This document shows, in pieces, positions 29,498-38,809 of a DNA stretch of 64,000 nucleotides. This DNA is from Prescottella equi (GTDB taxonomy: Bacteria; Actinomycetota; Actinomycetes; Mycobacteriales; Mycobacteriaceae). The first letter of the stretch is position 1. Each line of letters opens with the position of its first letter. The translations under genes and the position numbers were made by a program. The notes under the pieces were generated by a model, which was not told the DNA's origin, searched no databases, and saw only the letters and a list, made by a program, of their open reading frames with translations. The stretch spans positions 114,053-178,052 of the forward strand of contig NZ_JAIVAH010000028.1 in the NCBI RefSeq assembly GCF_020171745.1, in the 5' to 3' direction.

Positions 29498-30850
29498 TCA
29501 CACGCCGGGGTGCTGCGACCATCCCTGACGACGCTCGATTTCGGCGGCCACCGCGAGGATCTTCGACTCGCCCCCGGGAGGCGCGGCGATCTGCACGGCG
29601 ATCGGGGTTCCCGACCCGCTGTGCATACCGACCGGGACGCTCGCGGCCGGCCAGCCGAGGACGTTCCAGAGCGCGCTGAACGGGGCATATCGCACGTTGG
29701 CGACGACGTTGGACACCCACGACTTCTCGCTCCAGGCGACGGCGGGGAGCGGCGGCTGCGCGAGCGACGGCGTCAGGATCACGTCGTGGTCGGCGAAGAA
29801 CCGCCGAATCCGCGCCTCCAGGCGCTGCACCTGGGACTCCCGGACCAGGCCCGCCCGCTCGATCACGCGGCCGATCGCGGCGTGACGTCGGGTCCGCGGC
29901 TGCAGCAGCGCCGGGTCCAGCCCGGCGGCATCCGCAGCGGTGCCGGCGAACCAGCGCACGAACGCTGCCGTCATGTTCGGCGGATACGGCACCTTCGTGG
30001 AGACAGTGTGGTGTCCGCACTCGCCGAGCAGTGCGGCCGTCGCCGCGGTCCCCCGCGCCCATTCGGCGTCCAACCGCACGATCGGCGACGGCGTATTGGT
30101 CGCGACCCCGATCCGCAGCGGCCGCGGCGCGGGCACCTGCGCCAGATCCGGCCGGCCGGCCAGCACCGACAGCATCAGGGCCGCGTCCTGCACGGTCGAC
30201 GCGATGGGGCCGTTCTCCGACATCCCGAACCACGAGTGCACGCCGAGTTCGGCCGGGACGAGTCCCCGGCCCGGCTTGATACCGAAGACACCGCACGAGG
30301 CCGACGGGATCCGGATCGACCCCATGCCGTCGGCGGCGAGCGCGACAGGCACCATCGCGTCGGCGACCGCTGCCGCGGAGCCGCCCGACGAACCACCCGG
30401 GCCGAACGCGGGATTCCACGGGTTGCGGGTGATCCGCCCCGGGGAGTCGACAGCACCCCACACGCACAGTTCCGGGACGGCGGTCAGGCCCACTGGGATC
30501 GCGCCCGCGGCCCGCAGCCGGGCCACGGTCGGATGATCGTGGGTCGAGGGCGCCGGATCCGTGGCCAGCGAGCCGTCTCGCATCGGCTCCCCGGACACCT
30601 CGACGTTGTCCTTGATCGCGACCGGCACTCCAGCGAGGGGAAGATCGGAAAGGTCCGGACGTTCCGCAAGCGCACGCGCCTCGGCGAGCGCCCGGTCCCG
30701 CATCACGCGCACGAACGCGTTGACCCGAGGGTCCCGATCCTCGATTCTGCGCAGCGCGTCCTCGACGGCGACGACGGGCGAAAGCTCACCCGAGCGGACC
30801 CGGGCTGCGATCGATGTGGCGGTGAATTCCTCGACCAGATGATCTCGCAC
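29498..30850 (-). CDS. Amidase signature family hydrolase
   Basis: A 450-residue amidase. The Ser-cisSer-Lys triad is visible: Lys in PVAIKDNVEVSG (near residue 77), cis-Ser in GPGGSSGGSAAAVADAM and nucleophile Ser in GMGSIRIPSASCG. The family hydrolyses amides, nitrile-derived amides, indoleacetamide or glutaminyl groups; the substrate cannot be named. GTG 30850 is the likeliest start. It sits, with the divergent kinase, between hpt and ftsH, genes that are otherwise close neighbours. Confidence 0.85.
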   Translation of the reverse strand: MRDHLVEEFTATSIAARVRSGELSPVVAVEDALRRIEDRDPRVNAFVRVMRDRALAEARALAERPDLSDLPLAGVPVAIKDNVEVSGEPMRDGSLATDPAPSTHDHPTVARLRAAGAIPVGLTAVPELCVWGAVDSPGRITRNPWNPAFGPGGSSGGSAAAVADAMVPVALAADGMGSIRIPSASCGVFGIKPGRGLVPAELGVHSWFGMSENGPIASTVQDAALMLSVLAGRPDLAQVPAPRPLRIGVATNTPSPIVRLDAEWARGTAATAALLGECGHHTVSTKVPYPPNMTAAFVRWFAGTAADAAGLDPALLQPRTRRHAAIGRVIERAGLVRESQVQRLEARIRRFFADHDVILTPSLAQPPLPAVAWSEKSWVSNVVANVRYAPFSALWNVLGWPAASVPVGMHSGSGTPIAVQIAAPPGGESKILAVAAEIERRQGWSQHPGV

Positions 30851-30946
30851 CTGCCGAGTATCCGTCCGTCGGCGATAAGATTTCGAGTACCCCGAGGGGT
30901 GAGTCCTACCCACCCTGCTGCACTCCCCTTCTTCGGACGGTGACGA

Positions 30947-33292
30947 GTGATGGACGGTTCAGTCGAATCGACCGCCGGTGCCACGAGAGCCGCGGCGACG
31001 GTCACGAGCGCGTCTCCGGCCGAACCGGGGACGCAGACCGTGTCGTTCCTGGCCGACGTCGTGGCCCGCTTCGCGTCCGCGTGGGAATCGCCCGGGGACG
31101 GGACGCCCCCCGACCTGGAGTCGTTCCTGCCCGGTGGTCTCCCGGTCGGCGACGCCCTGCGTCGCGCCGTGCTCGTCGAGCTGATCAAGGTGGATCTCGA
31201 GTACCGTCTGCTGCACGCGGGCGAGCCACGATCGCTCGCGTCGTACTGCACGCAGTTCCCCGAACTGCAGTCGAGGCCCCTGCCGGCGGACCTGATCTAC
31301 GAGGACTTCCATCTGCGGCGCCGTGGCGGGCACACCGTCGACGTCGCGGAGTACGCCCGGGAGTTCCCCGAGCACGCGGACCGGTTGACGGACCTGCTCG
31401 ACGGTCCCGGCGACTACCGCAGCACCCTCGTCGCCCAGCCTGGCGCGCAGCACGCGCTCGACCAGGTGGACGTCGGCGACCACATCGACGACTTCGACCT
31501 GCTCACCGGACTGGGCCGCGGCTCGTTCGCCCGGGTCTTCCTGGCCCGGCAGCGGTCGATGCAGCGGCTGGTCGCTGTGAAGATCTCACACGATCACGGC
31601 ACCGAGCCGCAGACGTTGGCGCAGCTCGACCACGACTACATCGTGCGGGTGTTCGACCAGCGCCTGCTCGCCGACCGCGAACTGAAGCTGCTGTACATGC
31701 AGTACGTCCCGGGCGGCACCCTGCTGGACGTGCTGCGGCGGGTGCGCGAGTATCCGGCCGATCCCGAGCACCCGCGGACGGGACGGCTGCTGCTCGATTC
31801 GATCGACGCGGTCCTCGAACGCAAGGGCGAGATCCGGCCGTCCGACTCGAGCGTCCGCGACGAGATCGCGGCGCTGACGTGGCCCGAGACGGTGGCGTGG
31901 CTGGGCCGACGTCTGGCCGACGCCCTCGACTACGCCTACGAGCACGGCGTGCTGCACCGCGACATCAAACCCGCGAACGTGCTGTTGACGTCGGAGGGCG
32001 TGCCGAAGCTCGCGGACTTCAACATCAGCTTCAGCGATCGCGTCGCGGGCACCAGCCCGGTCGCGTACTTCGGTGGGTCGCTGGCCTACATGTCCCCCGA
32101 ACAGCTCGAGGCTTGTCACCCGGAGATGTCGGGGTCGGCCGCCGACCTGGACGCGCGCAGCGACATCTACGCGCTCGGGGTGATGCTGTGGGAACTGCTC
32201 ACCGGCCGTCGGCCGTTCGAGGACGAGAGCACCGCCGGCGAGTCGGCGACGTCCCTGGAGCGGATGCTCGCACTGCGCCGCCGCGAGATCGACCCGCAGT
32301 TCCGGAATGATCTGCCCGACGACTGTCCGGCCGCGCTGCGCCGAGTCCTGCTCACGTGCCTGGCGCCGGACCCGGGCGACCGGTGGGCCACCGGAGCGGA
32401 GCTCGCGCAGCAGTTCGACCTGTGCCTCGACGCACGGGCACGGGACCTCGTCGACCCGCCACCGAGCAGCTGGCGCTACCGGCTGCGCCCGTGGATGATC
32501 CCGATCGTCGCGCTGGGTGTGGGGGTGCCGAACGCGCTGGCGGCGATGTACAACTACCACCACAACCAGACGCTGATCATCAGCGAACTGTCCCCGGAGG
32601 CGCAGCAGCGGTTCGTCGAGGTCTCGCAGGTGATCAACAGTGTGCTGTTCCCGCTGGGGTTCCTGCTGATCGTGTACTTCTGCCGCTACGTCATCACCGT
32701 GCCGCGGGGTCTGCGCAAGGGCCGGACCTACGACGCCGCGACGCTCGCCCGGGCCCGCGCCGACACCCTGCTGATGGGCGACCGGATCGTCGCGGTGGTG
32801 TTCGCGCTGTGGCTGGTCGCGGGCATCGTGTTCCCGGTGTCGCTGCAGATCGCGTCCGGGAGCATTCCGCAGGGCGCGTACGTGCACTTCCTGGGTTCCC
32901 AGATCGTGTGCGGCGCGATCGCCCTCGCGTACCCGTTCTTCCTGGTCACGTTCTACGCGGTGCGCTGCCTGTACCCGTCACTGCTGCCGCACGGCATCAC
33001 CAGCAGCAGCGACGAGCGGCGTCTGCGCGGGCTGGACCGGCGCAGCACCATGTATCTGGCGGTGGCCGCGTCGGTGCCGCTGGTCGGGGTCGCCGGGGTG
33101 ACGTTCCTGTCGCCCGACGAGATCTCCGTCGTGGTCTACGCCGTCCGGGTGCTGTGCGTCGGCGGCGTCATCGCGTTCGTCTTCGCGTACTGGCTGTTCC
33201 GCCTGCTCGAGGAGGACCTGCGGGCACTCGAACGCGTGGTGTCCCAGGGGACCTATCCGCCGTACACCTTGGGGTCGAGGGTGCCGATGTAG
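30947..33292 (+). CDS. Membrane-bound Hanks-type Ser/Thr protein kinase with six spans
   Basis: A 781-residue protein. Residues 1-180 form an acidic N-terminal region. The kinase domain (about 183-490) has G-loop [17 protein letters not shown] lysine, catalytic loop [11 protein letters not shown] (near 336) and SPEQ. The magnesium motif reads DFN rather than DFG, and a 50-residue insertion lies before the catalytic loop. Residues 510-770 carry about six membrane helices, unlike PknA/PknB, which have one helix and PASTA repeats. GTG 30947 and ATG 30950 are both possible starts. Its end overlaps hpt by 40 bases, convergently. Confidence 0.85.
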   Translation: MMDGSVESTAGATRAAATVTSASPAEPGTQTVSFLADVVARFASAWESPGDGTPPDLESFLPGGLPVGDALRRAVLVELIKVDLEYRLLHAGEPRSLASYCTQFPELQSRPLPADLIYEDFHLRRRGGHTVDVAEYAREFPEHADRLTDLLDGPGDYRSTLVAQPGAQHALDQVDVGDHIDDFDLLTGLGRGSFARVFLARQRSMQRLVAVKISHDHGTEPQTLAQLDHDYIVRVFDQRLLADRELKLLYMQYVPGGTLLDVLRRVREYPADPEHPRTGRLLLDSIDAVLERKGEIRPSDSSVRDEIAALTWPETVAWLGRRLADALDYAYEHGVLHRDIKPANVLLTSEGVPKLADFNISFSDRVAGTSPVAYFGGSLAYMSPEQLEACHPEMSGSAADLDARSDIYALGVMLWELLTGRRPFEDESTAGESATSLERMLALRRREIDPQFRNDLPDDCPAALRRVLLTCLAPDPGDRWATGAELAQQFDLCLDARARDLVDPPPSSWRYRLRPWMIPIVALGVGVPNALAAMYNYHHNQTLIISELSPEAQQRFVEVSQVINSVLFPLGFLLIVYFCRYVITVPRGLRKGRTYDAATLARARADTLLMGDRIVAVVFALWLVAGIVFPVSLQIASGSIPQGAYVHFLGSQIVCGAIALAYPFFLVTFYAVRCLYPSLLPHGITSSSDERRLRGLDRRSTMYLAVAASVPLVGVAGVTFLSPDEISVVVYAVRVLCVGGVIAFVFAYWLFRLLEEDLRALERVVSQGTYPPYTLGSRVPM

Positions 33293-33807
33293 GGCAGGTC
33301 GCGGTAGCGCTCGGCGTAGTCGAGGCCGTAGCCGACCACGAACTCGTTCGGGATGTCGAAGCCCACGTGCGCGACGTCGACGTCGACCTTGCACGCCTCC
33401 GGCTTACGCAGCAGCGTGACGACCTCGAGCGAAGCCGGGTTACGGGTCTTGAGGTTGCGCATCAGCCACGACAGGGTCAGGCCCGAGTCGATGATGTCCT
33501 CGACGATCAGCACGTGGCGGCCGGCGATGTCCTTGTCGAGGTCCTTGAGGATCCGCACCACACCGGACGACGACGTCGACGAACCGTACGAGCTGACGGC
33601 CATGAACTCCATCTGGGTGGGGATCGGCAGGGCCCGCGCGAAGTCGGTCATGAAGAAGATCGCGCCCTTGAGGACACCCACGAGCAGCAGGTCGTCCTGC
33701 ATCGTTTCGTCGGCGTAGCGCGCCGCGACAGCCTCGGCCAGTTCGGCCGTGCGCTCCTTGATCTGCTCCTCGGAGATCAGTACCGATGCGATGTCGCCCT
33801 CGTACAC
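33253..33807 (-). CDS. hpt: Hypoxanthine phosphoribosyltransferase
   Basis: A 184-residue purine salvage enzyme making IMP or GMP from base and PRPP. The PRPP motif is [17 protein letters not shown], and [13 protein letters not shown] and [17 protein letters not shown] are the other family segments. The start is GTG 33807. It is 12 bases after tilS, as in the conserved tilS-hpt pair. Confidence 0.96.
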   Translation of the reverse strand: MYEGDIASVLISEEQIKERTAELAEAVAARYADETMQDDLLLVGVLKGAIFFMTDFARALPIPTQMEFMAVSSYGSSTSSSGVVRILKDLDKDIAGRHVLIVEDIIDSGLTLSWLMRNLKTRNPASLEVVTLLRKPEACKVDVDVAHVGFDIPNEFVVGYGLDYAERYRDLPYIGTLDPKVYGG

Positions 33808-33819
33808 GGAGCATTCCCT

Positions 33820-34803
33820 TCAGTCGTTCACGAACCCCGCCGACAGCCTGCCACGCCGCCGGGATGCAACCAACCTGACTCCCACTCTTCCGCCGCCGAG
33901 CGCGACGCCGCCCTGCCCCCGCCAGCGGCCGACGAGGTCGTCGACGGCGCGTAACTGCCTGTCGGTCAACGCCTTCGCCCCCAGGTCGAGGAGCCACAGC
34001 CGCAGGGCGCGCCGCCGCACCGCGACGGGGACGTCGGTCAGGTACTCGATCAGGAGGTCGTCTCCGTCACGTGCGGACGCGACGGTCCGTTCCGCGAGGG
34101 AATCGAGCACCTCGCCGTCCTCACGGAGATGCTCGGCGGTCCGGGCGAGCGCCGCCGCGACGCCGCCACCGAGGGTGTCCTCGAGCAGCGGCAGCACTTC
34201 GGTGCGCAGCCGGACGCGGGTGAAGGCGGGGTTCGAATTGTGCGGGTCCTCGTGCGGGGCGAGGCCCAGTTCGGTGCACGCCCGGCGGGTCACGTCCCGC
34301 CGCACACCCAGCAGCGGGCGTCCCCACGGCGCGTCGCGGCCGGCCATCCCGCGGATCGACCGGCCACCGGATCCGCGCGCCAGACCCAGCAGCACGGTCT
34401 CGGCCTGGTCGTCGAGGGTGTGACCGAGCAGCACCGGGTGCCCGGCGCGGGCGGCGTCGAGCGCCGCGTACCGGGCGGCGCGGGCGGCCGCCTCGAGCCC
34501 CCCTGGTCCGGTGACGTCGACGGCCACGACGTCGGCGCCGGCGCATCCGAGGTCGAGGGCGCGGGCGGCCGCGACGGCGGCGACCTCGGCAGACCCGTCC
34601 TGCAGGCGATGGTCGACGACGACGGCCCGCACCGACGGCGCCTCGGCGACCGCGGCCGCGGTGAGCGCGAGGGAGTCGGCACCACCGGAGAGCGCCACGA
34701 CGACGCCACCGGCCGGGTGATGCCGGGCCAGCCAGGCACGCACCGCGTGCCGGACCTCGAGGATCGCGGGCGCCTCCGGGAGCAGCGGGGACGGTGCGCT
34801 CAC
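33820..34803 (-). CDS. tilS: tRNA(Ile)-lysidine synthase
   Basis: A 327-residue N-type ATP pyrophosphatase. The P-loop is VALSGGADSLALTA (about residues 36-49), and LGHTLDDQAETVLLGLARG and IRGMAG follow. It changes C34 of tRNA-Ile(CAU) to lysidine so that AUA is read. The C-terminal domain is short, as in actinobacteria. The GTG at 34803 overlaps the zincin stop (GTGA). Confidence 0.94.
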   Translation of the reverse strand: MSAPSPLLPEAPAILEVRHAVRAWLARHHPAGGVVVALSGGADSLALTAAAVAEAPSVRAVVVDHRLQDGSAEVAAVAAARALDLGCAGADVVAVDVTGPGGLEAAARAARYAALDAARAGHPVLLGHTLDDQAETVLLGLARGSGGRSIRGMAGRDAPWGRPLLGVRRDVTRRACTELGLAPHEDPHNSNPAFTRVRLRTEVLPLLEDTLGGGVAAALARTAEHLREDGEVLDSLAERTVASARDGDDLLIEYLTDVPVAVRRRALRLWLLDLGAKALTDRQLRAVDDLVGRWRGQGGVALGGGRVGVRLVASRRRGRLSAGFVND

Positions 34804-35849
34804 CCCAGGACCCGCGCGATCCACGCGTCCGGATCCTCGATCTCGGTGGTGACGGGCAGCGCGTCGGGGCCGGACCAGATCGCGTTGAACTGCTCCATCC
34901 CGACCTTCGCGACGACGGCGTCGACGAACACCTTGCCGCGCACGTATTGAGCCATCTTGGCGTCCATCCCGAGCAGCGCGCGGACGACGCGCTGGACGGG
35001 GTTGCTCTTCCGGTGGCGACGGGCGTCGAACGCCTTGCGGATGCGGACCACGGACGGCACCACGTCGGGGCCGACGGCATCCATCACGTGGTCGGCGTGG
35101 CCCTCGAGCACGGTGCCGAGCATCAGCATCCGGTCCAGGGCCTGCCGCTGCGGTTCGGCCTGCGTCGCGCGCAGCAGTCCGACGATGCCACGCTGGTCGG
35201 CAGGCAGGTCGTCCCGGCGCCGTTCGCGCAGCGCACCCGAGAGTCGAGTCACCATCTCGGTCATCGGTTCGTCGGCGGCCTCCCCGAGGGTCGCGACGGA
35301 CCGTCGCATGTAGTCGCCCATCCACGGCGCCGACGAGAACTGAACCCGGTGCGTGACCTCGTGCAGGCACACCCACAGCCGGAAGTCGCTCGGCGGGACC
35401 TTCAGCGTCCGCTCGACCTGCAGCACGTTGGGGGCGACGAGGAGCAGCGCGCCGTGCTCGCCGGTGAACGGGTCGTACTGGCCGAGGATCGCCGACGACA
35501 GGTACGCCAGCATCGCGCCGGCCTGCAGCCCGCCGGGCTTGCCGGCCAGCAGCGTCTTCTGCCCGGCCTCGACGTCGGAGCCGGTGAGCTGTGCCATCGA
35601 CTGCGCGGCGGCGCGGATCCAGCCGGCCCGGTCCAGCACCTGGGCCGCGGGGATCGGCAACCCGTCGGCCAGTCGAGTGACGTCCCGGACGGGTCCCTCC
35701 GCGCGGATCGACGCCTGCGCGAGTTCGGCGACGACGTTCTCCGCGGTGTAGCGGGACGTGGCCGGTCCGGCCGGGGCCAGCCGGGCGCCGGCGCGCGCGG
35801 CGACACTCCAGTCCACCGCGTTCGCGAATCCGTGTTCCGGCTCCGTCAC
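34800..35849 (-). CDS. DUF2342 family zinc-dependent metalloprotease-like protein
   Basis: A 349-residue protein with a zincin site HEVTH (LWVCLHEVTHRVQFSS, near residue 163) and a downstream VLEGHADHVMDAVG that may supply the third ligand. It belongs to the actinobacterial DUF2342/zincin family beside tilS; the substrate is unknown. I choose the GTG at 35849 (VTEPEHGF) with GGAAGTGGG upstream; an in-frame GTG four codons earlier is possible. Confidence 0.8.
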   Translation of the reverse strand: MTEPEHGFANAVDWSVAARAGARLAPAGPATSRYTAENVVAELAQASIRAEGPVRDVTRLADGLPIPAAQVLDRAGWIRAAAQSMAQLTGSDVEAGQKTLLAGKPGGLQAGAMLAYLSSAILGQYDPFTGEHGALLLVAPNVLQVERTLKVPPSDFRLWVCLHEVTHRVQFSSAPWMGDYMRRSVATLGEAADEPMTEMVTRLSGALRERRRDDLPADQRGIVGLLRATQAEPQRQALDRMLMLGTVLEGHADHVMDAVGPDVVPSVVRIRKAFDARRHRKSNPVQRVVRALLGMDAKMAQYVRGKVFVDAVVAKVGMEQFNAIWSGPDALPVTTEIEDPDAWIARVLG

Positions 35850-35882
35850 GTCTCGACCCACTTCCGGTTGCTACCCGCTACC

Positions 35883-37292
35883 TCACCTGCAGCCACACAG
35901 CCGCAGCGCGCCGGCTACCGCATCGAGTGCGGGACGGCTCACCTCCGGCGGACGATCGTTGGACATCAGCGCGAACGTCAGCACCCGGCCGTCCACGTCG
36001 ACGACGTATCCGGTCAACGCGCTGGCGACCGAGAGCGTTCCCGTCTTGGCGCGCACCCAGCCGGCGCCGGTGCGGTCGCCCGACGCGTACCGGTCGGACA
36101 GCGTGCCGGTGGCGCCCGCGACGGGCAGGTCGTCGAGCATCGGGCGCAGCTGCGGCTTCGTCTCGCCGGCCGCCGCGGTGAGGATGTCGGCCTGGAGCCG
36201 GGCGGGGACCCGATCGTCGACGGACAGGCCGCTGCCGTCGTGCAGGGTGAGCCCGTCGGTCTTGAATCCGGCCTCGTACAGCACCTTCGTGATCGACGCC
36301 GTCGCCCCGGCGAACGAGGCTTCGGCGTTCTTCGCGGCGGCCACCTCGCGGGCGATCGCCTCCGCGAGCACGTTGTCGGACCGGCGCATCATCACGGCGA
36401 GCCGGTCGCGCAGCGGCGCGGACAGCACGCTCGCGACGGGCGCGGCACCCGACTCGGCCTTGCCCGCGGTGACCCGGGCCGGGTCGATACCGAGGGCCTG
36501 CGCGAGGACGCGTCCGGCGTCGAGGGCGGGGGTGGGGCTGCGCGGCGACTCGTCGGCGAACGGGTCGATCCGCGCTCCGTCGATCATGAGCGACTCGGTG
36601 GGGGCGATGTAGCCGGCGGCGACGTCGTCGGGCATCCAGCCCTGCGCCATCGTCGGGCCCGCGTACGCGCTGGTGTCGACGACGATGCTGTCGACCTCGG
36701 CACCGGCACGGCGGATCTGTTCGACGAGGTCCGCGATGCGCGGCGCGCCCGGGTAGTAGCTCGGCTGCCCGATCGGCTGCGCGGTGAGCGTCGGGTCCCC
36801 GCCGCCGACCAGGACGAGTTCGCCCGGTCGCGAGCCCTGCACGACGCGCGTCTCGACGCGGTGATCCGGCGAGAGGGAGAGCATCGCGGCGGCCGCGGTG
36901 AGGATCTTCGCCGTGGAGGCGGGTGTCATCGGGGTGTCGGGGTTCTGGCTCCACAGCGTGGTGCCGGTCCGGGCGTCGGCGACGACGCCGGTGAACGTGC
37001 CGAGCGCGGGGTTCGCGATCAGCGGCGCGAGGACCGCACCGAGCGCCGCGGGCGTGGGCATCGGGGCGTCGTCCGGAACCGGCGCCACCTGCGGGGTCGC
37101 GGTGACGGGCGACGGCTCGGCCGACGTGGTGGCGGTGCTGCCCGACGCGGTGGAGGTGTCCTTCTGGACGAGGACGATCGCAAACGCTGCGACAGCGACG
37201 ATCAGCACGGCCGCGAGCGACAACAGGATCCGGACATTTCGACGGCGGCGTCCGGCAAGTGCGCCGATCTTCTTCTTCCCGTCGCCCGCCAA
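35883..37292 (-). CDS. dacB: D-alanyl-D-alanine carboxypeptidase/endopeptidase, PBP4 type
   Basis: A 469-residue class C penicillin-binding protein anchored by one helix at about residues 20-43. The active site holds S-T-A-K in MTPASTAKILTAAAA, S-D-N in MRRSDNVLAEAIA and K-T-G in VRAKTGTLSVAS. It trims peptidoglycan stem peptides outside the membrane. The TTG at 37292 has GGAGGG close upstream; a GTG at 37358 gives 22 more residues and cannot be excluded. Confidence 0.88.
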   Translation of the reverse strand: MAGDGKKKIGALAGRRRRNVRILLSLAAVLIVAVAAFAIVLVQKDTSTASGSTATTSAEPSPVTATPQVAPVPDDAPMPTPAALGAVLAPLIANPALGTFTGVVADARTGTTLWSQNPDTPMTPASTAKILTAAAAMLSLSPDHRVETRVVQGSRPGELVLVGGGDPTLTAQPIGQPSYYPGAPRIADLVEQIRRAGAEVDSIVVDTSAYAGPTMAQGWMPDDVAAGYIAPTESLMIDGARIDPFADESPRSPTPALDAGRVLAQALGIDPARVTAGKAESGAAPVASVLSAPLRDRLAVMMRRSDNVLAEAIAREVAAAKNAEASFAGATASITKVLYEAGFKTDGLTLHDGSGLSVDDRVPARLQADILTAAAGETKPQLRPMLDDLPVAGATGTLSDRYASGDRTGAGWVRAKTGTLSVASALTGYVVDVDGRVLTFALMSNDRPPEVSRPALDAVAGALRLCGCR

Positions 37293-37471
37293 CGTCCCTC
37301 CGAAATCTCTCGCCGCTGATTCCGCGGACCACCCAGACCGCCTCGAGCAAGGTCCCACCAGCTTGCGGCACCCGCATCACACAGTATCGCCGACCGGCTA
37401 CCCTTTTCCCGAACCGTCGATCCAGGCGGGCTAGGCAGACAGCCAGTAGACCCAGACAGTGAGGACATGAC

Positions 37472-37963
37472 GTGGAGTTCGACGTCACCATCGAAATCCC
37501 CAAGGGCCAGCGCAACAAGTACGAGGTCGATCACGAGACCGGCCGCGTGAAGCTGGACCGCTACCTCTACACCTCCTTCGGCTACCCGGCCGACTACGGC
37601 TACATCGAGAACACCCTCGGCGAGGACGGCGATCCGCTGGACGCGATGGTGCTGCTGCCCGAGTCGGTCTTCCCCGGCGTCATCGTCGAGGCCCGCCCGG
37701 TCGGCATGTTCAAGATGGTCGACGAGGCCGGTGGCGACGACAAGGTGCTGTGCGTTCCCGCGGGCGACCCGCGCTGGGATCACATCCAGGATCTGGCGGA
37801 CGTCGCCCAGTTCGAGCTGGACGCCATCAAGCACTTCTTCGTGCACTACAAGGACCTCGAGCCCAACAAGCACGTCACGGGCGCCGACTGGGTCGGTCGC
37901 GCCGAGGCCGAGAAGGTCATCACGGAGGCCGTCGAGCGCCTGAAGGCGAACGGCGGACACTGA
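37472..37963 (+). CDS. ppa: Inorganic pyrophosphatase, family I
   Basis: A 163-residue soluble enzyme hydrolysing pyrophosphate. The metal-binding signature is [13 protein letters not shown] (Asp residues near 54-59), and [19 protein letters not shown] is the conserved core (written here as [14 protein letters not shown]). The start is GTG 37472. It is divergent from dacB, as in mycobacteria. Confidence 0.96.
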   Translation: MEFDVTIEIPKGQRNKYEVDHETGRVKLDRYLYTSFGYPADYGYIENTLGEDGDPLDAMVLLPESVFPGVIVEARPVGMFKMVDEAGGDDKVLCVPAGDPRWDHIQDLADVAQFELDAIKHFFVHYKDLEPNKHVTGADWVGRAEAEKVITEAVERLKANGGH

Positions 37964-37965
37964 GC

Positions 37966-38012
37966 CGAAGGCGACCGAGGTCGCTGACGACGAAGGCGAC
38001 CGCGTCGCTGAC
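37966..38012 (+). repeat. Direct repeat with small hairpins after ppa
   Basis: Two units beginning CGAAGGCGACCG (37966-37990 and 37991-38012) follow the ppa stop. Each holds a small palindrome (GCGACC with GGTCGC, GCGAC with GTCGC). They lie directly before the main terminator and may add RNA structure to the ppa 3' end. Confidence 0.6.
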
Positions 38013-38021
38013 ACTCTTCCG

Positions 38022-38056
38022 GTGAAGGGGTGGGACCACTGGTCCCACCCCTTCAC
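38022..38056 (+). terminator. ppa terminator
   Basis: A 16-base-pair perfect stem (38022-38037 with 38041-38056) with a three-base loop is followed by TGTTT. It ends ppa transcripts 40 bases before the lexA-like gene. Confidence 0.85.
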
Positions 38057-38097
38057 TGTTTCCGGGACGCGAACCGGGTCCCACTACGATTCGCCGG

Positions 38098-38760
38098 GTG
38101 ACCGGTTACGACGATCTCGACATGTTCGGTGGCCTCGACGCCTCCACCCTGCCGCCCCGCCAGCAGCGGATCCTGCTGACGATCCGGGACTGGGTGGACG
38201 GGCACGGTTGCCCGCCTAGCACCCGTGAGATCGCGGACGCCGTGGGCCTGCGATCCACGTCGTCGGTGTCGAAGCATCTGAAGGCATTGGAGGACAAGGG
38301 CTTCCTGCGCCGCGGCGGGTCGATGACCCGGCAGCTGGACGTGCGCCCGTTCCTGGCCGGTTCGGCGCCGGGGCGGTCCGCGGAGAACACCGTGACGGTG
38401 CCGGTCGTCGGCGACATCGCCGCCGGCGCCCCGATCCTCGCGGAGGAGCATGCCGACGAGATGCTGTCGCTGCCGCGTGAGCTGGTCGGCTCGGGCACCG
38501 TGTTCGCGCTGCGGGTGCGCGGCGAGTCGATGGTCGACGCCGCGATCTGCGACGGCGACACCGTGGTGGTGCGCCGCCAGGACGAGGCCCACTCGGGCGA
38601 GATCGTGGCCGCGATGATCGACGACGAGGCCACCGTGAAGGTGCTGCGCCGCCGCAACGGGCACGTCTACCTCGAGCCCCGCAATCCCGCGTACGACGTC
38701 ATCGACGGCGACCGGGCCGTCATCCTCGGCAAGGTGGTCTCGGTGATGCGGCGGATCTGA
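38098..38760 (+). CDS. lexA: LexA-like repressor
   Basis: A 220-residue LexA-fold protein. The winged helix lies at residues 20-80 (PPSTREIADAVGLRSTSSVSKHLKALE). The self-cleavage Ala-Gly is in VVGDIAAGAPI, catalytic Ser in RGESMVDAAI and Lys in EATVKVLRR, so autoproteolysis should work. TACGAT lies seven bases before the GTG, which would give a leaderless mRNA. It sits beside ppa rather than nrdR, the usual mycobacterial neighbour of lexA. It may be the main SOS repressor or a second copy. Confidence 0.8.
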   Translation: MTGYDDLDMFGGLDASTLPPRQQRILLTIRDWVDGHGCPPSTREIADAVGLRSTSSVSKHLKALEDKGFLRRGGSMTRQLDVRPFLAGSAPGRSAENTVTVPVVGDIAAGAPILAEEHADEMLSLPRELVGSGTVFALRVRGESMVDAAICDGDTVVVRRQDEAHSGEIVAAMIDDEATVKVLRRRNGHVYLEPRNPAYDVIDGDRAVILGKVVSVMRRI

Positions 38761-38809
38761 CGCCGACAGTTCTCGCCGCGGGACCCGGCGTCGGTGGGAT
38801 CCTGTGGAG

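Noticed and set aside
26255..30943. A 1562-codon plus-strand open frame across folE, ftsH and the amidase
   Set aside because: Antisense to three well-supported genes, with no recognisable domain.
33820..35376. An extended tilS starting 191 codons earlier
   Set aside because: The extension lies inside the zincin gene in another frame; the GTG overlapping the zincin stop starts at the conserved N-terminus.
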